Assembly: GCF_000315625.1 (NCBI RefSeq)
Contig: NW_005434665.1
Span: 849,188 to 904,559, forward strand
Origin: Guillardia theta CCMP2712
Lineage: Eukaryota > Cryptophyceae > Pyrenomonadales > Geminigeraceae
Direction: 5' to 3'
DNA length: 55,372 bases
Positions 11,101 through 21,456 of this stretch are shown piece after piece. Within the stretch, counting starts at the first letter, position 1; each line of letters opens with the position of its first letter. Position numbers and translations under genes: made by a program. The notes below the pieces were generated by a model. The model saw nothing but the letters and a program-made list of their open reading frames with translations. It did not search any database and was not told the DNA's origin.

Positions 11101-13279
11101 GTGTCTCCGATCTGAAGCGCGCGAGTTAGAAGGAAGAGGAGCCGGCCATGTTGAGGTTGCCTGCTCGGACCCGATGACCGTGGCATCGTCCTCGTCCTCG
11201 TCTGGTTCAGGAGCATTTCCGGCAAACCTGGCGACGGGTGGATCCACAAAACCTGGAGACGAGCGAAACATCAATTCATGCGCATGACATAGCTAAATCA
11301 TAACAAACAACGATAACGTGTAGTGGAAAGAACATACCAGGGGGCTTGTCCCATGTGGTTTGGCCGTTTAACGTATTGTAGTAATAGATGGCGCCGTCGT
11401 TTGCTAATGACAAACATAGATCACTGATTCAACTCCCATTAGCTTGTCAGATGTTACTTGTGAAGGCTTGCCAAGGCTGTGATTCACGCTGCATTTGGAA
11501 TTGTGGGTGCTCCCTTTGCATGTAGTTCATCATGGACACTGAGAAGCACCGTTACTCCTGTTCCCCTCTCGCGCGAGAAAACACCACCATCAGCGTTGCC
11601 ATAGGGAACAGGAGCAGCATGTCCAGGTTGCATCGGCTTCATCTCTTCCTCGGACTCATAGTCGTCGGGTGGGAGCTCTGGGGAACATCTCGCCAGTCAG
11701 CCTAACAAACAGCCCGGGAGGATTTCAGCAGGAGGAGGTTCAGACCTTCGTGTCGAATGATCTCGAGGCGATAGGCCTCCGTTTCTCTCTCCCTGTACGT
11801 CTCTCAGGTTCGACCAACTTTGCTGATGTTGCCGACGCACCTTCCATCAGGCAGTCGGATGCAATACGACGGAGGGTCCAATGTCCTGTCGGCCAACTCA
11901 GACATTCATTGGCAAACGATAGAGACTGACCTATCAATGGAAACAACTTGCACCTTTCCGGGGAACACAAAAAGTGAGAACGCAGTCAAAGCAACGAGCA
12001 AGAAAGAGCAAACCTCTTTGTAGGAACCATCTCTATCCCTGGCGAGAAGAGAAATTAGTAAATTACGTAATGATCGTTCGGAATGCAGTACTTGTATCGA
12101 CAGATTGTTCCCAGTCTTATCGAATCCTTGATCGCATTTCCAGATTCTCTATAGTTTCCTCCATGACTCCTCCCACTGATGGAACAGGTGGGATGCGTGA
12201 CTTGTGGCGTAATGAAAGATAGAAAGAAAACCTTTCAGCAGGCATCCCTTTTGACGTTCGGTTTGAGGATGAAAAGGAAGCATTTCCTTGAGGTTTAGGG
12301 AGGAATGGTTGGGGTACGGATTGGTTTGGAGGGAACGAACCCCTAGGCTGGTTTTGGAAGTTGCTCGAGTTGAAGGTCCCTGCCACGATCTCAGCAAGTG
12401 AAGCCCAGGGGTCAAGGTAACAGACCTTGCATCGGAAAGTTCGAGGAGTGACGTGGGTTCTGCATTCCACTGTGTTCACAAGGGATGCATGGATGGAAGG
12501 GGTGGACGCCCGTGCTCATGACATACCATGCTCATCGGCTTCTTTGGGTCCATCTGTCCTCCAGGCCCTCCCTGTGACATCATCTGCAGACAGTCTGAGC
12601 GATGCGTAGGAGGAAGTGAAGCTAGTTCCCAACATCATCTGAAGGCATGAAATTTGCGCGATTGACCGGAGGAACAGGAGGCATCCCCTGTGCAGCAAGT
12701 CGACCGAGTCATCTTCTGCGCAAGCAGCCCTCTCTGATCCTCCAAAGAAAGCTCACCTGGCCCATAGGCTGTCTGCTCTGCATGTTTGACATCTGATTCG
12801 GTGCCATGAACTGATCCCCCATTCCTCTCGGGAAACCTTCAACGGCAGGTCATTCATGCTGGGAGCGATCAAGTAAAACCATTGTTCATCCAGTTCCCGT
12901 TGTTTTGCTGTTGGTTCCATTGCGCCTGCTGGCACCATGAGTAAGGTCAGCCGTCTCCTCGTCCGCATACCTGAGAGCTAAATCCAGGATTCATCATCAT
13001 GTTCTGAGGCACGTTAGGTTGCATGGCCATCCCAGGCATCACTTGCGGATTCGCCTGCATCCCTCCCGGCATGGAAGGGCCACCAGGCATGGCAACAGGT
13101 GGGAAACCTCTCATGTCGCCAGCTTGAGGGCGATTGCCAGGCATGCCGGGAGCGTGCATGTTAGGAAGGGGCGCGTTCATGGTCTGCTGCATCCCCGGTA
13201 TGACACCAGGGAAACCAGCGGGACCAGGCATGGCGTTCATCATGTTTGGCATGTTTGGCATGTTAGGCTGCATGTTCAT
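8141..13279 (-). CDS. TCERG1: TCERG1/CA150-like WW and FF domain protein
   Basis: The gene begins at an ATG at 13277-13279 and ends at a TGA at 8141-8143. The first exon is rich in Met, Pro, Gly and Asn (MNMQPNMPNMPNMMN). Two WW domains follow, one near 11340-11400 (GAIYYYNTLNGQTTWDKPPG) and one near 11020-11100 (GSCYYFKETGETTWDVPDE). From about 10500 downward come FF-type repeats: EFKEMLLEKGV joined to SWEKELPKFCFEPRY near 10300-10470, ERLFRDHIKQF near 9430, SMTWTDAREKLRK near 8850 and ERESMFSDHIESM near 8730. The WW-then-FF order and the FF1 sequence fit TCERG1 better than PRP40. TCERG1 links RNA polymerase II elongation to splicing in the nucleus. The last exons were joined in phase (ESLQQKVSEEKAEAIRSM, then FGGELQDITEWNQLGALGEEV). 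The middle exon limits are approximate. Confidence 0.8.
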
Positions 13280-13834
13280 CCCGCCTTAAGCGCCTTGAAA
13301 GCTGGGAGGTGCTGCTTTGCCACCAACAGACGATGCGAGAGCTGGAGAATGCAAAGAGTCAAATCGTTCATCCATGATGCCAGCCGCCTACCTAATAGAA
13401 AGCCAGCCCTTCAGACAACCTGTCGCGGAATCAACTCAGCCAAATGGAGAAAGCAGATGGAAAAGCCGTCGTCTCTCATCAGCGATAGAAATATCAACAT
13501 CAGATTGCCATTTCTCGACATCACAAAACACAACACGAGGAATATTGGACGGAACATTCGTCGATGCAAGCCACAAATACACGAGATCTGCAACCCCGAC
13601 GCATACATCATCGTCATCTTTCCACACCATCAGCAGGAGAATGACAGGAGGACCATGTTCTTCTTCGCATGAACCTCCGTCCTCTCCTCTTCCACCTCTC
13701 CCTCCCGCTTCCTCTGCCGGCATGCTGATTACCTCCATCTTCCCTCCATGCGGAAGCACGACCGTTACAGATATGAAACCGAAAGCAGTTATGGAACGTT
13801 TCTTATACGTTACTCCATCAGTACGTTGATATTG
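13280..13834. other. Spacer upstream of TCERG1-like gene
   Basis: This should include the 5' UTR and promoter of the leftward TCERG1-like gene. A reverse-strand open frame of 137 codons (13436..13849) crosses it but has no ATG at its upstream end and no family I know. Confidence 0.4.
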
Positions 13835-14100
13835 GATAAAGTACCCCACCCACCGGTACCGAAAAGTACCCCAGGTGAATCAGTACCCCCACCATTACTT
13901 ATAAGCACTGTTCTTTACATTGGTGGGGTAGTCGGCATAAGGGGTTGTAGCAGACAGCAATTGGATTCATTTGGAACAGCCCTGGGGTTTTCAACAGGGG
14001 GTAGGGGTACCTTTAGGGTCCAAAATTAAGCTAATAATCAGGGGTGCTTTACATTATTCATCTGGGTAGGGTCATTGATATGTTCTGATATGTAGGGTGG
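13835..14100. repeat. GGGGT/ACCCC-rich island 1
   Basis: The left part has repeated GTACCCC words and the right part repeated GGGGTA, GGGTAGGGT and GGGGTGG words. No reading frame is supported. Similar islands occur at about 20151-20680, 28528-28710 and 48000-48560, all between genes. Confidence 0.6.
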
Positions 14101-14122
14101 GGTGGCAAGGAGGCAGCGAGCT

Positions 14123-14647
14123 ATGTCGGCTACTTCAACGATGATGCCGAAGGCGACGATGGTGATGGCGATGGTGGTGATGATGGCGATGCTGGTCCAA
14201 GCCAGGATGCCCAGGAATGAAGAAGACAGGAGGAAAATGGAGGAGAGCTTGCGCGCTCAGAGAGACAACGGCGTGCATGTTTACTATGTTCTGGTCAAGC
14301 GCCCGGAAAGTGGAGCCAACACCTTGGAACGCACCCGTGAGATTGCTGGAAAGTTTCAGCAGAGAATCGCAAAAGACACTCATGTTGCTGTCCATGCAGC
14401 CTCCAAGGCAAGAATGAGATGACAAGCGTTAGTTGTTCGGTACTGACAGCGTTTGGTACAGGATAAGATTGTTGTCAAGGTTCAGGGCGATGAGAAACTG
14501 GCCAACGAGATTGTTTCTGCTGTTGAGGCCTTCCCTGAAGCTGGCATTGTAGAGAAGAGGCCTATCTACAGGACGCTCGGAGACCAGTCAAGGTTCGGAG
14601 GAGGAAGGCGCATGGGAGTTCCCAAGCCGGAGACCGCAACAATGTAG
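14123..14647 (+). CDS. Small unrecognised protein with a GC-AG intron
   Basis: Two exons (14123..14407 and 14462..14647) give about 156 residues. The join is TCCAAG/GCAAGA to GGTACAG/GATAAG: a 54-nt intron starting with GC rather than GT, with phase kept. The first 25 residues are hydrophobic and Met/Val-rich (TMVMAMVVMMAMLVQA) and could be a signal peptide or anchor, but they are encoded by a GATGGYGATG-type simple repeat, so caution is needed. The rest looks like a compact alpha/beta domain, with VHVYYVLVKRPESGAN, DKIVVKVQGDEKLANEIVSA and PIYRTLGDQSRFGGGRRMG. I recognise no family. Reading past the 5' junction would stop after four codons. Confidence 0.6.
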
Positions 14648-14879
14648 ATAAGAGGAAGGATGAAAGGAAGGACCAAGTGAGAAGTTAGCCTTCTCTTCAG
14701 TATGTTGAGAGTTTGTCAGATTTGCGTGTTTGTTTTAACGATTGCAAACTTGTCAAGCAATTGTGTCTGGGAATGCTCCTGCATTAACCAGAGGTGCAGA
14801 ACAAAGATTTGCACTTGTAGAAGTGTGAAAACGCGGGGCAGATATCGATTACACCTCGAACATCCGTCTTTTCACTCCT

Positions 14880-16471
14880 TTACTTCTTCTTTGATGAAGC
14901 AGCAGAAGCGATTCTACAGTTGCTCATCATCTGCATGACCTGAAAAGAACAAGAAACAAAGTCAAGGATTGAAATGCAGCGGCGAACAAACAGACCATAT
15001 CATGGTCTGCCATAGCTTTGATCAACTCTCTCTCGACCGGGGTTGCATCCTTAACAAACATTCCCTGGGCTTGTTTCGCAACCTTGCAAGTACCATCAGA
15101 GTCTATCCTCCACGCCTGGTCTCCCATCGCTCACCTTTCCTTTTTTACCTTGTCCAGGAGTTATCTTCACCTTGTACTTGTAGTTCTACTTGGCGGTGAG
15201 GACGAGGCAGGAAGGGAACGATCGATACCTGCATGGCGAAGTACGGCGCACACACCGGCAGACAGTAGAGGAGAACATCGTCGCTTCGAGGCTTATGAAA
15301 TTATGTCAAGGAAACAAAGATGTAGTCTTAACGTACAAGCGCAGTGAAGAGGTCGAGGTCGACGACCTGGCAAGCATGATCAGGGTGGGCATGCGAAGAC
15401 CAGCAGCAGGCCAACCTTGTCTTTCTCTTCCTCATTGAGCTCGACGATCCCCTGATGCAGACATCACGTTCGAACAGGCCGAAAGAGCATCGCAGCACCT
15501 CATCCTTCTTGATCGCCTGAATCTCTTTCTTCTCCGCCTTCGCCTTCTGACGAGTCGCCTTGGCCTGCTGGTCTCGGAAGCGATGGCAGATACCCGACAG
15601 GAACGCGGCCTTGTTCTTCACTTGATCCAATATCTTCCATGCATGTCATCCCCTTCCGAAGTCCCCCCCATTCTAATAGTTTCTAGAGTGCAAACCTGAG
15701 CGTCTGCAAAACGAGCAAGGATCTCCAGAGCATCTGGCACTCAACTTCACAACCCGACATCCACAACTCCTCCTCCTCGTCTCTGCCCACACAAGACAAT
15801 CCCTCACCTTCCTCGCCAAACTCCGCCAACTTCGCAAGAGTGCTCTTGTCGAAGTCCTGCTGCCACGTCAGCACGCCAGGGAGCCAAGGAAGGGCCGCGG
15901 ATGCTCCTCCTCCCTTTACCTTCCTCGCGCATTTCCCGTCTTCAATGATCTTGAAGAGCCTTGCTTCCACACTGCGACCGCAACAGCCGTCAACAGAGTA
16001 GCAGCATTTCTCCAGCTGGACTCAACCTGGTCTTCAACCCCGTGGGCTCATAATCCTCTTCCTACAAGGTTGTGAGGAGGAACACAAAGGGAGGGAACGA
16101 GAGCTACCTGCGCCTCCTCATCCTCCTGCTCTTCATCATCATTCGCTGCCCCCGGAAACTCCTTCCGGTGTCTGCCAACGTCCATCGTGAGCGAAGGAAG
16201 GGACGCCTCCGGCATCCCTTCTCACCCGAGCATGAACATCGCCGCCTCCCTCTCGTCATCGTCCTGAGTGAACGCTCACACGTGGAGGAGGAGAAGGGAG
16301 AGGAAGCAGCGGACCTGATCTCTGTACTTCCCTTTCTTCTTCTTCTTGGCGTTCTGGCCCCTCTTGGTCTGAGGCGGTTGGTTCTTTTCCTCTTCCGGTG
16401 CTTTCTTCTGCGCTTTCTTCTGATTCCCTTTGGCCTTCTGACAAATCGAGAGTGATTTCCCTTCCTGCATC

Positions 16472-16543
<72 letters not shown>

Positions 16544-19500
16544 GTTCTCCTTTCACTTTCTACTCACTCTGACGTCTTACTCTTCCTTTGGTTTTAATTC
16601 TCCTGATTCCTCTTCACCTGCTCAACTTCTTGCTTCTGCTGTATCTCAGCGTTGTCTTCTTCCCCGCCCCCCGTCGATGATTTCTTCATCTTCCTCCTCT
16701 CTGCCGCTGAAAGATGTCGCTTGCCGCCTGCACGGGTTGAGCTGGGGGCATGCGGATGTTCGGTCTTTGACCTGGTCTTCCCGCATCGCTCTTGGTCGCG
16801 TCCTCGCCTCCTTCCTCCTCCTCCTCATCGTCGTCCATGAACGCTGCCATGCTCACCTGTGCAGTGACAAGTCAGAAGGAAGGAGGACGAAATCTTTGCG
16901 GCGAGCTACCGCAGCTCCTATGCGGATGCCGTCGGATCCTTTGCTGCCCGAGTCGACGTTGTGCGCATCCTGGTACGGGTGAGGGGATTCATCGCACCAA
17001 GGCAAGTGAACTTACGGGCTGAGCAGGAGCAGCTCGGAAGTTTCCTTCCTTCGGGTCTTTCTCTTGCACGGGTTGAGCGGCTGCTCCTTGGCTCTCGCTC
17101 ACTTTTATCGCCTCCATCTTTCTCTCCGCGCTGTTCACATCTTGCTGTACTTTATCAGAGCTCTTCCCTCCTGCCTTCGTTTCCTTGCTCCCCATCTTCT
17201 GCCCACCTGCGCAGATTGTTATCATCTGCCTGCCCTCATCTCCGCCATCTCACCTTTTGATTGCCTTGCATCACTGTCCTTCTTGCCACCATCCTTCTCC
17301 TTCGTTTCCTCTCCCTCCTCCTCTCCTTCCTCCTCCTCCTCCTCCTCCTCCTCTGGAATCTCGTCCGAGTCCCCAGCTTTGCCCATCTCTTCCTCTTGCT
17401 CGCCCAGCCCACGGATCTTTCGTTCCCCAACATGGTGGGCGAGGCAGCTCTCGTCAATCCGAAAGAGGAGCCCAAACCCCATGATGAGCGAGTTGGGAGG
17501 GAGGTAGTTCTTCTTTCCTCGGATCATGAAACTTCCCGTGCTCAGGTACTCTCCTGTTGGTGCGCTCTTCGACACTTGCTCCGGGTGCACCCAGTAAGCG
17601 CTCGTTACCATCTTGGCGTCCCATGCCTGGCTCCTGCACACACAAGACAGCCCAGCCTGTGCGAGGGTAAGGGGAGGAACGGCATCCTTGGTATGGTTCT
17701 TTATGATGTGGGTAGCCGCGCCATGGATGTCAGCGTGCAGGTAGATGTCTCCTTTCTCCATGTGCCGCTTCACCAGCAGCTCGTTCTGCTGCGCGTCTCT
17801 ACCGCACAGCACGAGGAAGTTCTCCGAGCTGATAAACCAGATGAATTTCTCGAACCAGTGGGTCTTCCTGATCTGCTGTATGCTCGCCTTCGTGTCTGCC
17901 TTCTTCAAGTCCTCCTTCGCCTTCCTCTCCGCTCCCTTGATCGCCTTCCCCGCTGCCTGCATGGTCTTCTCCGCCTTGAGCGCCACCTTCTTCTTCGAGC
18001 TGTAGTAGCTCTGCGCGTTCTGATACGCGTTCATCCCCAGGTCCACATCCACCGCCACCACAGGCAGCGTCTGCTCCTCCTCCTCCATCGCGTCCAGTCC
18101 GAAGGTGAGGAGGAGGGTGATCTGGTTGGAGTCGAGCTTTAACCCATGGATCATCTGAGCAATCGGATTCCCCTTCCTCCCCTCCTCCTTCACGAGCTTC
18201 TTCAGAGACGCCCAGTCCATCCCCTGACTCAGCATGCTGTTGATCACCAGGATAGCGTTGTCCACGTCGCTCAAGTTCGCCTCGATCAGCGTCGCCCGGT
18301 GGTAGTTCTCCGCCTCCTCCTCTTGCAGCGCCTGGATACTGGCCTCGTGCGCACGCTTCACCCTCTCTACCTTGCTGACCGCAGCCTTCTTCTGCTGCAC
18401 CTTCTGCTGCTCTAGCTTCTTGTCCTCAGCGATGGAAAAGTAAGCATCCATGGCCTTGTCGAACGAGTCGAACATGTCAAGCTTCTTCCCGGCGTACTGT
18501 CGGAGGACCACAGGGCCGAAGTCGTCGTACGGGCTGTCCTCCCCTGCTCCCTTGCGGACCAGCACGCCCTCGATCATCTTTCCGCCATCCGTCAGGTTCG
18601 CAATCATATCGTCCACCTCCTTGAAGACGCCGAACAAGGTCGAGACGACCGGAGAGTCGCGAGTGATCTCCATCTCTGACACCTTCATCTTCCCATCCAA
18701 GCTCGTCCCCAGCAGGGCGTGCTCGACGAGAGCTGGGCCGTAGTCCAGCTCCTTGATCAGCACGTCCCTCATCGTTGCCTTCTCGTTCTTCGCGCCCTTC
18801 CCAAACGCCTCCATCAGAAGGTCGACCGATATCTTTCGGTTCTCGTTCTGGTTGCTGTCTAGCTGGTAAGTTTCTTTCACGGCAACCTTTGTGTTGGTGG
18901 CTTCATCCGTGTACGTTCGCAGGAGGGCCAAGATCGTGTACTGGTGATCTACCAGGATAATGTTCCCACCCGCAAACAGCTCCAAGATCAAATGAAATGC
19001 CTCGTCTGCAATGAAGAGAGGAGGAGGTCGAGAGCGAGAGGAAAGAAGAGAGACCGTCAGCCTTGAGCATCAACTCATCGACACTCCACCTGCCGCCCCG
19101 AACGTGAAGATCACGACGCGATCGACCCCCAGCTGCTTCACCTGCAGGGACCTGAGGAGGAAGCCAGCCAAGAGGCTCCTCAACCCGCTCACCTCTTCGA
19201 TCCTCTTCATTCGGATGTGCTTCCGCAGCTTGAGCGTGAAGCCTGACGGCATGTTGCTCTTGTCGCGCATGAACTCCGTGGTGTGGAACCGGATCCCCTG
19301 CATCGCAGGCCCTCACAACCATGCCGCACGTCAAGTCTACCAAGGACGCGGAACCCACCGACTCCAGCAGCACCAAACACTTCTCCCCGCTCTGCAACGG
19401 GAACCGTTCAGTCATCCAAGGAGAGAGCAGCCAAGCCCCTCCAGCAAGAGCATGCCGTACCTTGTTGGTCTTGAGGAGGTACGTCTTGGCATCGAGGTCG

Positions 19501-19642
19501 TATATGTTAGCCAACCTCGCCCCCAAGAGCTACGTTACACTGTCAACCTCCAAAGAATCTCGCACGACAAGAAGATCACCTGAGATCTCAGATTTGCCAC
19601 GGATGCCTTGACATCCAGGACTGTCATACGAGTCTTCCCCAT
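14880..19642 (-). CDS. NEMF: NEMF/Rqc2-like ribosome quality-control factor
   Basis: The start ATG is at 19640-19642 and the TAA at 14880-14882. The order of domains is that of the NEMF/Rqc2/Tae2 family. The NFACT-N region opens with MTVLDVKASVANLRS and LGARLANIYDLDAKTYLLK. A long central exon (17222..about 18990) holds a coiled coil and the NFACT-R domain, with THWFEKFIWFISSENFL, the signature GRDAQQNE and GDIYLHADIHGA. A Lys-rich linker follows near 16330-16420, then an NFACT-C domain with NYKYKVKITPGQGKKGK joined across a 52-nt intron to VAKQAQGMFVKDATPVEREL. The last exon encodes VMQMMSNCRIASAASSKKK. Family members bind stalled 60S-peptidyl-tRNA complexes, recruit the Listerin ligase and build C-terminal tails. 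The gene is divergent from the U-box gene to its right. Confidence 0.93.
16474..16543. repeat. Hexanucleotide microsatellite (CTCCTG)n within NEMF
   Basis: About eleven perfect CTCCTG units, read as (GGAGCA)n on the coding strand. The repeat lies between a donor-like AAGA/GTAAGACG and the acceptor TTGATGCAG/GAAGGG, so it is most likely intronic. It could be read in frame as a Glu-Gln run if it were retained. Confidence 0.85.
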
Positions 19643-20150
19643 GCTCCTATGCAATCCGGCGGCTGGCACGAAAGATTCTCAGGTCAACAGCTAGCATATC
19701 ACGTACACGCCATATGCTGTGAGAGGGAGGGAATGAATACTTTGGAACACTGCTCTCTAGTATCTGATGGACATGTCACCTCCACTTCGTCTCGAGCTGT
19801 TGCATGCACTTCACTCCTACGGAACATAATTCTATTCTGTTCTGCGACATGTTTTGCTCTGATCTTTGCTCAATGCTCCTCTCATCTCTTCTTCACCTTC
19901 TGTTCTTGAACCTTCATGCTATCATGTCCTCCTTCTCATTCCTTACCCCTCATCCTTCCGTCCCTCCTCTCCCTCCTCCTCCTCCTCGGCGACATGAGCT
20001 GCATGCGTTCGCACGAACTGCACGGAGCATGTCCAAGAACCTCAGACTTCCAAGGAAGCGAGAAATGAGGGCGATGAGTCGGTCGACAGTCACTGAACGG
20101 CGGCCGGACTCCGGTCGGCCCGGCCGGGCATCACTGAGTCTTTTTGGGTC
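19643..20150. other. Spacer upstream of NEMF
   Basis: Probable promoter and 5' UTR of the leftward NEMF gene. A GC-rich, partly palindromic stretch lies near 20098-20132 (CGGCCGG ... CGGCCCGGCCGGGC). No gene is seen. Confidence 0.4.
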
Positions 20151-20680
20151 CATTCAAAGGGTGGGTGATAGAAGTCAGAAGGAGGGGTCATGCTACAACC
20201 TGACTTTTTGATTGGAAAAGAGATGAGTAAAATGAAGGGAACAGTATACTAAGGGGTGGGGTATTCAGACGGTGGGTGAGGTATCATGATGGAGGTGAAA
20301 GGAAGGGGTCATGGACAAACTATGGGTAGGGAAAGCAAGATCAAAGACCGGTAGGGTACTTAAAGTAGGGGTAATGAAAATATAAAGGGGTGGTAGGTGT
20401 AAGGGGTGGTCCCTGGTACTACTTTGTTTGGGGGCAAAAGAAGCAACTAGTCGAGATGATCTGGGATTTCAAGAAGGTTTTGACAGGGGTAGGGGTAGGA
20501 TAGGTCAGGGTAATGGATAAAGAAGGGTGGGTACTCTCAAATGTATCATCGAAAATGAAGGGTCATCTGGGTATTTTTATTTAGTCAGATGGTTGGTAGG
20601 GGTGTGATATTTAGGGGTAGCAAGAAAAAGGGTGGGTCTTTGTAAAAATGACACAAGCAGGGTGGGGTGGTGATCTCGTT
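20151..20680. repeat. GGGGT-rich island 2
   Basis: About 530 bases densely packed with GGGGT, GGGTAGGG, AGGGGTGG and GGGGTCATG words on the plus strand, separated by A/T-rich spacers. No coding frame survives. Shares words such as AGGGGTCATGG with the island at 48000-48560. Confidence 0.65.
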
Positions 20681-21456
20681 CAGTACTCTATGGCGCAAGG
20701 AGCGTGACTGCAGTGAGAGGATGTGTGGGGCGATGGCAGGGGAGAGGGGAAAGGCGAAAGATAGGTATGGTTCGGGAGAGAGGATGAAGAAAACAGGAAG
20801 AGTGAAAGAAGAGGAGGAGAAAACAAGGAAAGCGTAGGGGAGGAAGGTTTGGGAAAGAAGCATGTTCGATTACCAACCATTCAAATCGGGTCGAGGTTGG
20901 AGGAATGGGCGTGGAAGATGCGAAGATGACGAGCGGTACCAGTAAAGCGAAAGTAAGTTCGAGGAGCACAGACAGCAGGGGACGAGGAATGATGGAGGGA
21001 GGGAACAGAAGTCCATCGAAGCGAACGGTAAAAAGTCAGAACCATTGTAGCTTCAACTATGTCAGATGATGATGGATGGGCGGTTTGTAGAGATGAGAGG
21101 GTTGGGTACAAAGTAGCAGATGATGATGCGAAGATATTTGTCGAAGGGTAGATGCGAACATGATGATGTACTCGAAGTGCAGGGAATTTTATCACCTGCC
21201 TTCGGTCTGCAACGTATCGAAACAAACTCAGTCTACACTAGCACAACAACCCAACATGCATACCTTGCAGTGAGTCAGAATCATTGTAGAGAATAGGGTA
21301 ACAGACGAGTTCGAAAGGTGCGATGGGTGGTTCGTTCTGTTGAGGGTCCCTATCATCTTCGACCTTTCCGACTGATTGAAGTGTTGCAGCCAGTTTACGG
21401 CACGAAAGATGGCTTGAGGTGCAAACAGGACGAGGAAGGATTGTTGAGACTCGGCC
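20681..21456. other. Spacer upstream of the U-box gene
   Basis: Purine-rich on the plus strand at first, then mixed sequence. Reverse-strand frames here are low-complexity Pro/Ser/Leu and not convincing. The 3' part should carry the promoter and 5' UTR of the gene starting at 21457. Confidence 0.4.

Noticed and set aside
13436-13849. 137-codon reverse-strand frame upstream of the TCERG1-like gene
   Set aside because: Its upstream end has GTG, not ATG, it starts in the repeat island, and I recognise no family. A 5' exon cannot be excluded.
20151-20680. GGGTAGGGG words as an internal telomere
   Set aside because: The words are irregular, not a fixed tandem unit, and are flanked by ordinary genes on both sides.
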